35,576 nucleotides of DNA. Origin: Patescibacteria group bacterium. Its GTDB lineage: Bacteria > Patescibacteriota > Patescibacteriia > 2-12-FULL-60-25. This document shows positions 8,068 through 15,092 of the stretch, in pieces. The notes under the pieces were generated by a model. The model worked only from the letters and a program-made list of their open reading frames with translations. It had not been told where the DNA came from and made no database searches. The stretch's first letter is position 1. Every line of letters starts with the position of its first letter. The position numbers and the translations under genes were made by a program. The stretch is from assembly GCA_018061755.1 (NCBI GenBank), contig JAGOTP010000012.1:1-35576 (forward strand). Reading direction: 5' to 3'.

Positions 8068-8106
8068 ACAAACGCCCCTGTACCAAGACGGTACAGGGGC
8101 GTTTGT
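8068..8106. terminator. Bidirectional terminator splitting the pilin-like locus
   Basis: A 17-bp perfect stem (ACAAACGCCCCTGTACC and its complement, loop AAGAC) ends with GTTTGTATTTTTG on the plus strand. On the minus strand it closes transcription from the two upstream large genes, just before the promoter of the 693-aa gene. Confidence 0.85.
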
Positions 8107-8122
8107 ATTTTTGTCTCTTGGT

Positions 8123-10435
8123 TTATGGCGTCCAAGCGCAACGGGCACTCACCGGCAGACCAGTTAACAGTCGGTTCAACTCGGTCTCAACTGTCTGACA
8201 CTCGCGAGCCGTACTGCGTCCGGTACAGGTGAAAGAACTTTCATCGAAGCGGCCGTTGGCTGGAGGCGCCTGACAAGCATTTCTAGCTTGGGCGATCTGA
8301 TCAGCAGAAGCGAATGTACTAATGATCCCTCCACCGGCTGACGGACCACAGACACAGGCTCCCTGCGGACCAGTGTCGCGCACGACGCCGCCCGCACCAG
8401 CACCCGCTCCTCCACCAGCAGGAACTCCCCCGCCTCCACCGCCCACCGGCGCAACTGGTGCTGTCGGTGGCGCTCCGGCATCTCCTGGCAAAACTGGTGC
8501 CGTATTACTCAACGGGGCACAACACAAGACTTCGGCCGGATCTCTTGGACAACCACCGACCAAACAACGCGTACGGTCACTGCGCTCAGAAGGTTGCGTC
8601 TGACGACAGGCCCAATCGCTACTCGTGCGATCAGTTGCTTCATTGCGACCAATACGTCCATGCGTAACTGCATATTCGACACAGGTCGCCAACCCGCCCG
8701 AACCGCCTGTTGTTCCAGTCGTGCCACTACTGCTCTCGCTCGAACTTCCACCAATATCCGTGACAAAACCCAAGATGACGCTGCTGATGCTGTAGGAGAA
8801 GAAAATGAGCAACATGCCGATCGTGGCGTTGCGAATGATGTGTTGAGCACCTGCAACATCCTTTGGATTACCCGCTGATAAGATCCAACGAATCCCCCCA
8901 TAGACGAACATGAGCAATGCAACGGATCCGACCACTCCCAAAATTCCTTTAATGAGACGACCGATCAAACCAGCCAGAGAATCAACGCCCGTAATGGGAT
9001 TGGTCAGACGCGTTCCACCTGTACCCGCGCTTAAAGTCTGTGAACTGCCGCCACCTGATCCACCGGACGAACCACCGTCGCCAGCTGAACCGCCACTAGA
9101 ACCGCTTCCCGAACTGCCGCCACTGCTACCCGAACCGCCAGCACCACCAGCTGCACCGCCTGGCGTAACACAGGTCGGAGCCGTTTCACAGAAATTCATC
9201 CCACCGGTGACCGTTTGCGTATATGCTGCCTGACAACTCGCGCCACAGAAACTACCACAGACGGTTGCTGGAGCCTGAGCGCCTGTTCCTTGTGGGTTAC
9301 AGGTTCGCTCTTCTTGAGACGCACCGATACTACATTCAAAGGCGCAGCGTCGAATGCCCATTGGATCAGCCGATCCACAACGCGCAGCTGCTGAACCGGA
9401 TGTGACACATTGACCGTTACGGAAAGATCGACCACAGACTTGCTGACATTGTGTTGTACATTGAGAATCTTCGGTACAAACCGTTCCCTGCGTTGAAGGT
9501 GGCGGTTTACAAGTGAAGTTACAGGTTCCTTGCTGAGCGGCTGCCCCTGATCCGCCAGATGAGCCACTACCTGAACCGGAGCCCGAACCAGAGCCGGAGC
9601 CCGAACGTGAGCGACTCGTTCCTTCGCGGGTCAGCGAAATAGGGTATCCACGCTCGAAGATGGAGCCGTAATCGCCTTCGCGACAATTAGGCTGAGGTGG
9701 TTCCGCCGTTCGACAACTGCTGTAACAATCACTACGACTGGCTAACCCAGAGTTCAAACACTGTGCCATACAGGTCACACACAGGTTGAACTGGGCATTG
9801 TCCGGGAAGGTTTGCTCGATCGTGATCCCTCGGCATTGGTTGCGCCCGCCGCTTCCGGCACATTCAGCGTGACATTGAGCACGCGTCATCGGCTCAAGTC
9901 CGCCGGTTACACACGTATTGGCACAGCGCTGACACAAGCGAAGAGACGTGGCCGAGTCCAACTCAACGCACAGCGGAATATGTCCGGCCGTTCCAGCACA
10001 AGCCATCGAGGTACCACGCACCCGAATAGCCGACGAACCTTGGGCACAGACGTTGTCACACTGATCACTACAATAAGGATGAGGTGTCGTAGCTCGAGCG
10101 GCCGACGGACCCGTACAAGCCAGGGCAGCATTTGGCGTACATAAACAGCCCTGACAACTGTTATTCTGACAGGTAATGGCCGAACTCGTATCACGCTGCA
10201 TTCCAGCCGTACGGCAGATGGTTGTACACTCACTCGCACAAGACGCAGCGGCCCCTGGGTTGGAACACTCCGTCTCCCCCTCAACTGGCTCTACCGCACA
10301 ACGGAAGGAACAACTCGATGCCGCCTGAACCGTTGAGATGTTCAGCAAAAGACCGGACGTCACCAAAAGACCCATGAGAAGACCAAACGCGAGCTTGGCC
10401 TTGTCTTGGAAAAAGCGAGAGAAGAAGCGTGACAT
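8123..10435 (-). CDS. Giant cysteine-rich surface protein with T4SS-pilin-like core (770 aa)
   Basis: Signal peptide/helix 15-38 (ending TVQAA). First cysteine-rich block about 41-250, starting SSCSFRCAV and holding about 28 cysteines. A Gly/Ser tract of alternating SG follows near 275-297. A second copy of the module (CNFTCKPP, then CTEDSQCTTQCQQVC) spans 304-425. A second Gly/Ser linker precedes the pilin-like core at 485-562 (GRLIKGILGVVGSVALLMFVY, loop GNPKDVAGAQ). The tail has the module CLVGGCPRDPAEVLCC and a Gly/Pro linker. The chosen ATG is 5 bases past the upstream stop. A TTG at 10444 overlapping that stop (TTGA) is an alternative adding three residues. It is translationally coupled to the 477-aa gene. 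Probable extracellular disulfide-rich fibre or adhesin; exact role unknown. Confidence 0.82.
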   Translation of the reverse strand: MSRFFSRFFQDKAKLAFGLLMGLLVTSGLLLNISTVQAASSCSFRCAVEPVEGETECSNPGAAASCASECTTICRTAGMQRDTSSAITCQNNSCQGCLCTPNAALACTGPSAARATTPHPYCSDQCDNVCAQGSSAIRVRGTSMACAGTAGHIPLCVELDSATSLRLCQRCANTCVTGGLEPMTRAQCHAECAGSGGRNQCRGITIEQTFPDNAQFNLCVTCMAQCLNSGLASRSDCYSSCRTAEPPQPNCREGDYGSIFERGYPISLTREGTSRSRSGSGSGSGSGSGSGSSGGSGAAAQQGTCNFTCKPPPSTQGTVCTEDSQCTTQCQQVCGRSFRNGQCVTSGSAAARCGSADPMGIRRCAFECSIGASQEERTCNPQGTGAQAPATVCGSFCGASCQAAYTQTVTGGMNFCETAPTCVTPGGAAGGAGGSGSSGGSSGSGSSGGSAGDGGSSGGSGGGSSQTLSAGTGGTRLTNPITGVDSLAGLIGRLIKGILGVVGSVALLMFVYGGIRWILSAGNPKDVAGAQHIIRNATIGMLLIFFSYSISSVILGFVTDIGGSSSESSSGTTGTTGGSGGLATCVEYAVTHGRIGRNEATDRTSSDWACRQTQPSERSDRTRCLVGGCPRDPAEVLCCAPLSNTAPVLPGDAGAPPTAPVAPVGGGGGGVPAGGGAGAGAGGVVRDTGPQGACVCGPSAGGGIISTFASADQIAQARNACQAPPANGRFDESSFTCTGRSTARECQTVETELNRLLTGLPVSARCAWTP

Positions 10436-10440
10436 AGAAC

Positions 10441-11874
10441 TCAAGCGCGAGTGAAAAGGCTGACCAAGAAATTAACTAACGTGTATCCAAAGAACATGAA
10501 AAATAATCCTATCAGCGCCTTCTTGATACGATCTTCTGCCGTTTTCACACTCGTCGCATCACCTGCGATCAAGTATTCAATTCCGGCATAGACGAAGATG
10601 ACGAGCAGTAGCACACCGGCCAGACCAAACATGAACCGCACCAAGTTCAATCCGGCTTGGATGATGTCAGAAAACTGACAAGCTCCGTCTTCGATACAAG
10701 CAGGCAAGATCAAGCGCGTCAGCCCACCTGAATCGGCACTTACGTTCGCACTACCGACACGTCCATCGCCAGATCCACCACCCGCCGATCCACCCGTCGA
10801 CTCACTACCGGAGCCACTCGATCCCTGGCCTGCCGATCCACCTTCACTCGCTCCTCCGCTCGCAGGCGTTGGAGTATCTGTACTTCCCGCCACACCTGCA
10901 CCGGTTCCACGCGCTCCACACTGCTCTCCCACTGGAATACCCAAAGCCGGCGGACAGCAACGAATGGTTGAATCACCCGGACAGCCGCCTTGAACACAGG
11001 TCGATTGCTCTTGCTCGGAACAAACACGACGACACATCCAGGTGCTCGAAGCTGCCTGCATGCTATTTTCGATGGTCGCAATGATGCTCGTGAGAGCGCT
11101 ATTGGCAGCAATCGCGCGCTGCACGCAAGCGCCCGCCGGTAAGCGAGCCGCTTCTTGCTGGCTCGCGGCCGCATTCGAAGATTGAATGCGACTGCGTCGC
11201 TCTCCTGAGCCACTCACAGCCCCGGAAGCATCGGTCGTAAGCCCAGCAATGGCTTGCTCTTGCGGCACACTGTTGCATACGGGTAATGTGTCACCCGTCG
11301 CCGCACGACGACAGGCGTTGTAACAATCAGCTGGTACAGCCCGCGTTCCCATCGATGCCGTAGTGGCTATACATTCACGGATACAGCCACGACACAGTTC
11401 AACGGTTGATTCCACACAGCGTGGCGTCAATGTCGGAACGCTTCCGGTGTAACAACCGATCGAGTTAGCTGGAGCACGTAGCGGAGACGTCGATTCGCAG
11501 TAACGGCTGCGACAGGCGTCTGTACAAGTTGCATCGCCTCCATCCGCAGGATTACAAGTAACTGGGACCTGAGGAACACAATAACAGCCATTACACATCC
11601 GCAAGTCTCTCCCCGGAACCGCGCCACAAGTCGGTCGACGGCTGTCAGGCCGCATCCCTTGGGCCTGACATTGCGACTGACAATCGTTTACACAGTCTTG
11701 ATCCGACGCACACTGACTCGTCGGTCCATTTTCTGAATAGCGAATCTGACAACGAAAACTGCAACTGCCAGCTTCCGCGTTGGGAGCTGGCAGTGCAACT
11801 AACGACAAACAACTAGCGGCGACTAACAACGTAAGGTACGTCGCGCGTTTCAAGATCCGAAAAAGAGCGCTCAT
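10441..11874 (-). CDS. Cysteine-rich surface protein with C-terminal T4SS-pilin-like core (477 aa)
   Basis: Signal peptide 1-35 (ending NAEAG). N-terminal module GSCSFRCQI then CASDQDCVNDCQSQC, followed by CNGCYCVP and LCRGCIREC...DCYNACRRA, the latter shared with the 770-aa neighbour. A second region (245-310) has WMCRRVC and the module CVQGGCPGDSTIRCC. A Gly/Ser linker (330-375) leads to the pilin-like core at 403-475, which here ends the protein (LNLVRFMFGLAGVLLLVIFVY, loop GDATSVKTAED). There is no C-terminal tail, unlike its paralogues. It starts 41 bases after the stop of the solute-binding protein gene, inside a palindrome covering its SD and ATG. Confidence 0.82.
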   Translation of the reverse strand: MSALFRILKRATYLTLLVAASCLSLVALPAPNAEAGSCSFRCQIRYSENGPTSQCASDQDCVNDCQSQCQAQGMRPDSRRPTCGAVPGRDLRMCNGCYCVPQVPVTCNPADGGDATCTDACRSRYCESTSPLRAPANSIGCYTGSVPTLTPRCVESTVELCRGCIRECIATTASMGTRAVPADCYNACRRAATGDTLPVCNSVPQEQAIAGLTTDASGAVSGSGERRSRIQSSNAAASQQEAARLPAGACVQRAIAANSALTSIIATIENSMQAASSTWMCRRVCSEQEQSTCVQGGCPGDSTIRCCPPALGIPVGEQCGARGTGAGVAGSTDTPTPASGGASEGGSAGQGSSGSGSESTGGSAGGGSGDGRVGSANVSADSGGLTRLILPACIEDGACQFSDIIQAGLNLVRFMFGLAGVLLLVIFVYAGIEYLIAGDATSVKTAEDRIKKALIGLFFMFFGYTLVNFLVSLFTRA

Positions 11875-11891
11875 AGAGAGTCCTCTCTATG
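11872..11891 (-). promoter_or_regulatory. Palindrome over SD and start codon of the 477-aa gene
   Basis: CATAGAGAG/CTCTCTATG is a perfect 9-bp inverted repeat with a 2-base centre. On the minus strand it includes the SD-like AGAGAGG and the ATG. In RNA it would hide the ribosome site; in DNA it abuts a TATCAT (11889-11894) and could be an operator. Confidence 0.55.
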
Positions 11892-11914
11892 ATACAGCAA
11901 ACGAGCTCGCCTTT

Positions 11915-13339
11915 CTACTGAATCGTCTGAGAGATACGGTTCACAGCGTTACGCATCGAGACGACCAACTGAACTTGCGGATTCAAAGCGTCGGTAATCA
12001 GCTGACCAAAGGCTTCCTCAACCGCTCGCGGATCGTTCCCTTTGTACCAAGAGATAGCAGTCAGAACTTGCGAAGCGAATACTCCAACCTGTTCATCGTC
12101 GAGTTGTGGCGCGAGCATTCCTTTACGTGCGGCTGGACGCTTGATGACATCCAACACCATTTTCGCCGCCTCTGGCTTGGTCAAATAGTTTACGAAGTGC
12201 CAAGCGACATCGGTATTCTTGGATTTTTTGGCGACTGTCCAGTTCCAGTAATTGGCGACGTTGCGCTCAGCTGTTTCAGACACTTGAGGCAGTTTCGCAA
12301 TCCCCAAATTCAACTTAGGCGCACGCGCTTTGATCACAGGTAGATCATACGAATAACCAAAGTAGAAAGCCGTCTTGCCTTGGGCAAAGGCATCCAGCGC
12401 CTCTGGCTGATTCGCATTCCAAGTGTAGGTCGCTTTATTTGGGTTGGCGAAATCGGTATAGAAAGCCAAAGCAGAATAGGCTGGTGGCTCTTCACGCACA
12501 TTCGAAAGATCTGGTGGCATCTGCTGGAAGGTTGGCTGTCCCAGTTCATTCACCATGCGTGCGCCATTTTGCACCATGAGTGCCGTCAGAATGTCCGTTG
12601 CGCGCGAAATATTGTTCGACGTTCCAAGTGCGACCGCCATCTGGGCAAAGCTCTGCCCATCAATATCAAGTTTTACGAGCTTTTCAACATTGGCCTGAAA
12701 ATCAATCCAACTGGTTGGCGGCTCCAAAATCCCACCCGCATTCAACAAATCTTTGTTGTAGTACATGGCGAGCGTATCAACCGATACTGGAATCGCCAGA
12801 ATTTTATCCTGATAATCCGGCGTCGCTCCCGGTTCAGCCGGCGCCATATTGATCCGCCGAATTGTGTCTTGCGCCACCACATCAGCGAACTGCGTGCGAT
12901 ATTCGCGTAATGTTACGGTTGGCTCTTCAACCATCGTCCAGGTTCGACTTCCGCCAAAACTGCCCGAAACCGCCACCGAACCGATTTTCACCGTCTTCGG
13001 CATCGGCTGGATTCTCGGCATGTACTTCCCCGTCCAATCATTGTGGATCAAAAAAATGTCCGGTCCACGATCATCGGCAAACCCTTCCAAGATTTTCTGT
13101 TCGTATTCCTCCAAACGCAAACGACGATAGGTAATCGTGACGTTTGGATGAGCTTTGCGATACTGGTCAATGACCGGCTGGTAAGCATCAGCATCATCAA
13201 CGACCCCCCACATCTCAAGCGAGACAGGCTTGGCAGCTTCGAGTGCATCCGGCGATGGCGCTTTACTACAACCCGCTCCCAGCAATGCCAAGAGCGAGAC
13301 AACCGTTGTAAAACGAAGAAAGAACGAAGGAGCGGACAT
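11915..13339 (-). CDS. ABC transporter extracellular solute-binding lipoprotein, family 1 (474 aa)
   Basis: Lipoprotein signal with lipobox LLGAGC (Cys24). The body matches the sugar-type solute-binding family 1: N-terminal beta-strand VSLEMWGVVDDADAYQPVIDQYRKAH, then GPDIFLIHNDW, the hinge segment LAIPVSVDTLAMYYNKDLL, and the C-terminal AWHFVNYLTKPEAAK. Length (about 450 mature) is usual. It binds a substrate, probably a sugar or oligosaccharide, at the cell surface and delivers it to an ABC permease. No permease or ATPase gene is adjacent, so it may serve a transporter elsewhere or act as a surface binding protein with the cysteine-rich proteins downstream. The 477-aa gene follows after 41 bases in the same direction. 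Confidence 0.88.
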   Translation of the reverse strand: MSAPSFFLRFTTVVSLLALLGAGCSKAPSPDALEAAKPVSLEMWGVVDDADAYQPVIDQYRKAHPNVTITYRRLRLEEYEQKILEGFADDRGPDIFLIHNDWTGKYMPRIQPMPKTVKIGSVAVSGSFGGSRTWTMVEEPTVTLREYRTQFADVVAQDTIRRINMAPAEPGATPDYQDKILAIPVSVDTLAMYYNKDLLNAGGILEPPTSWIDFQANVEKLVKLDIDGQSFAQMAVALGTSNNISRATDILTALMVQNGARMVNELGQPTFQQMPPDLSNVREEPPAYSALAFYTDFANPNKATYTWNANQPEALDAFAQGKTAFYFGYSYDLPVIKARAPKLNLGIAKLPQVSETAERNVANYWNWTVAKKSKNTDVAWHFVNYLTKPEAAKMVLDVIKRPAARKGMLAPQLDDEQVGVFASQVLTAISWYKGNDPRAVEEAFGQLITDALNPQVQLVVSMRNAVNRISQTIQ

Positions 13340-13406
13340 AAGGACAAATTGTTCTCCCTGATTTTAGCACGGCTTTCGCATTCAAGGCGAAACGGATGGA
13401 GATAGA

Positions 13407-13435
13407 TTGACGAAATAGCCTAAAAAGGCTATTCT
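13407..13435 (+). promoter_or_regulatory. Promoter with operator-like inverted repeat (cassette 1)
   Basis: TTGACG (13407-13412), 17 bases, TATTCT (13430-13435). The inverted repeat AATAGCC/GGCTATT (13414-13433) fills the spacer and overlaps the -10. Nearly the same promoter occurs at 14308-14336. Confidence 0.75.
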
Positions 13436-13520
13436 CAGCGGTCGCACATTTCCGTTCCGTTCGTCGGTTCAGTCCATTCGCAACCGCTTTCCACGCCCAG
13501 ACCAGAAAGGTTCAGACGTC

Positions 13521-14192
13521 ATGCTGTCCGCTCACACCCTCCGAGACCACCTCGGAACGTCTCTCGGCGTTCGCCACGGCGCCAAGCACCCCGCGACCAT
13601 CGTGGCCATGCTCGTGACCCTCATCTCGGGCCTCGGGAGCTGCATCCTCCTCCTCTTTCCCGAGACGGTGGAGATCCGGACGACCCTCTTCGCCATCGCA
13701 TGCCTTGCAGTGATCACTGTGCTCGGCCTCCTCGGGGCCGACTTCGTCTACCTCACAGGCACGCATCGCAGCATGGTCGAGATCGGCGAAGGGGGAGGCA
13801 TGGACATCTTCGCGCTCAGCAGGCCGCTGCTGAGATGGAACCAGGTCAAGGAGAAAGATGCTGTCGTCTTCTGCTTCACGCCCGGCGAGGTCATCAAGCT
13901 CGTCATCCCCAGCGAGAACCGTGACAAGTGGGGCCACGTCACGCGACAGACGCGGCTCACCGTCTTCTTCAAGATCGTGCCCGACGCCTCCAGCAACACG
14001 CTGGACGATGACTCGATCAGACGAATCATCCGGTGGCTCTCGGATGGCTTCGAGGAGTCGACTGGGGCTCGGTGGAAGCACCTTGATGACGTGAAGTTCC
14101 TCCAAGACATACCGCGAGAATGCGTGGTGATCGGCAAGGAGCTCGAGATCCTCGTTCCGCTCCCCCAGGCGACCGTCACCGCCACCAAGTAG
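13521..14192 (+). CDS. GC-rich two-helix membrane protein, unknown (223 aa)
   Basis: I do not recognise the family. Two hydrophobic helices (about 27-48 and 54-76) are followed by a soluble domain of about 145 residues, so the protein is probably anchored with its C-terminus on the cytoplasmic side. The ATG is preceded by GAAAGG. Of the 40 codons after the start, 35 end in G or C by hand count, against 20 of 40 in tig. The protein shares topology and weak sequence resemblance with the next gene (a V-x-L-x-x-P-E segment, then a V-T-rich strand and a helix with a Trp). The two may be diverged paralogues. It has its own promoter and terminator. Confidence 0.75.
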   Translation: MLSAHTLRDHLGTSLGVRHGAKHPATIVAMLVTLISGLGSCILLLFPETVEIRTTLFAIACLAVITVLGLLGADFVYLTGTHRSMVEIGEGGGMDIFALSRPLLRWNQVKEKDAVVFCFTPGEVIKLVIPSENRDKWGHVTRQTRLTVFFKIVPDASSNTLDDDSIRRIIRWLSDGFEESTGARWKHLDDVKFLQDIPRECVVIGKELEILVPLPQATVTATK

Positions 14193-14210
14193 TCGCCCCT
14201 TCTCCACCCA

Positions 14211-14276
14211 ACGCCACCCAACAGGAAGACGCCGCCGCTCGGCCTCCTTCTTTCTTGGGTGGCGTCTTCTGTTTTC
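14211..14276 (+). terminator. Terminator with two competing 5' arms (cassette 1)
   Basis: The 3' arm TTGGGTGGCGTCTTCT (14255-14270), followed by GTTTTC, can pair either with ACGCCACCCAA (14211-14221) or with GGAAGACGCC (14224-14233). The same arrangement recurs at 15029-15087. Confidence 0.7.
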
Positions 14277-14307
14277 AAAAATGTTTCCTGATTATTTATG
14301 TTCTAGA

Positions 14308-14336
14308 TTGACGAAATGGCTTGAAAAGCCTATTCT
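14308..14336 (+). promoter_or_regulatory. Promoter with operator-like inverted repeat (cassette 2)
   Basis: TTGACG (14308-14313), 17 bases, TATTCT (14331-14336), with GGCTT/AAGCC (14318-14330) in the spacer. It matches the cassette 1 promoter in both hexamers and most flanking bases. Confidence 0.75.
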
Positions 14337-14405
14337 TACCGATCCGCACCTTCTTTCACAAGCTGTTCGTCTGTGCACCCTCCACCACCGCATCAGAGGT
14401 CGTTC

Positions 14406-15011
14406 ATGCCCACGTCATCTTCGCTCCGTCTCGCGATTCTGAGGTGTTTCTCCGATCCCCGTCCGGATTGGCCGTACGGCGATCTCGCGTATCTCGTGAT
14501 CGGTCTCATCCTGCTCCCGGTACTCCTGATCGCGCCGCTGCCGTTGCTGACAAAACTCTTTATCGGCGTACCCATCAGCCTCGGCCTCCTGGCCCTGCGC
14601 CGCTACACCCTCCAGCACGGCAACCTGATCGTGTTGCCGCAAGGCGACTGCCGCTGGAGAGTCGTCCTGACGGACAGCGGTCAGGTCATCCAGGTCGAAC
14701 GAACCTGCCAGCAGTTCTTCTGGACGCCGGCCCTCGAACGAGAGCGAGCCATCGTCATCCCGTCTGCCAAGACGGTGGAGCTGCTGTTCCAGCCTGAGTA
14801 CCACCAACACCTGGTCACGGTTACCTGGGATGTCCCCGCTCAGCCCCACAACATGCGACAGTTCGTCGAATGGATCGTGATGCTGCAGCGCTGCTCGCAG
14901 CAGCAAGCTCTCTCAAGCGCCCTTCGTCCCTACATCACGGGTGAGAAGTACATCACGTTCGGACTGACTGTGCGGGTGCAAACCCAGTGGTATCCGGTAC
15001 ACGGACTGTAA
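14406..15011 (+). CDS. GC-rich two-helix membrane protein, unknown (201 aa)
   Basis: The start MPTSSS is chosen because GAGGT lies 5 bases upstream; an upstream ATG at 14373 has no SD. Two hydrophobic helices (about 26-45 and 47-62) are followed by a soluble domain of about 135 residues with strands such as NLIVLPQGDCRWRVVLT and a helix FVEWIVMLQRC. There is no recognised family. Topology, promoter and terminator match the preceding gene, which suggests a duplicated unit whose proteins have diverged. The terminator lies 5 bases from the end of convergent ychF. Confidence 0.73.
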   Translation: MPTSSSLRLAILRCFSDPRPDWPYGDLAYLVIGLILLPVLLIAPLPLLTKLFIGVPISLGLLALRRYTLQHGNLIVLPQGDCRWRVVLTDSGQVIQVERTCQQFFWTPALERERAIVIPSAKTVELLFQPEYHQHLVTVTWDVPAQPHNMRQFVEWIVMLQRCSQQQALSSALRPYITGEKYITFGLTVRVQTQWYPVHGL

Positions 15012-15028
15012 CGAACGCTACAACGCAA

Positions 15029-15087
15029 ACGCCACCCACGGGGACGCCCTCTTCGGCCTCTTTCTCTAGGGTGGCGTCTTCCGTTTT
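15029..15087 (+). terminator. Terminator with two competing 5' arms (cassette 2)
   Basis: ACGCCACCC (15029-15037) pairs with GGGTGGCGT (15069-15077), followed by CTTCCGTTTTC. A second possible 5' arm GGGGACGCC lies between them. Shared blocks with the cassette 1 terminator are ACGCCACCCA, GACGCC, TCGGCCTC, TTTCT and GGGTGGCGTCTTC. Confidence 0.7.
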
Positions 15088-15092
15088 CAGCC

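Noticed and set aside
9550-9610. Repeat encoding alternating Ser-Gly in the 770-aa protein as a separate repeat element
   Set aside because: It encodes a flexible linker with varied codons; it is not a DNA repeat element in its own right.
4026-11874. Conjugation or T4SS operon
   Set aside because: Only pilin-like proteins are present; no VirB4, VirB6-type channel, VirD4 or relaxase can be identified in the window.
13400-15090. Integron-like gene cassettes with attC sites
   Set aside because: ACCCAAC resembles an attC core, but no matching GTTRRRY partner, no integrase gene and mixed orientations; the repeated 3' ends are better read as terminators.
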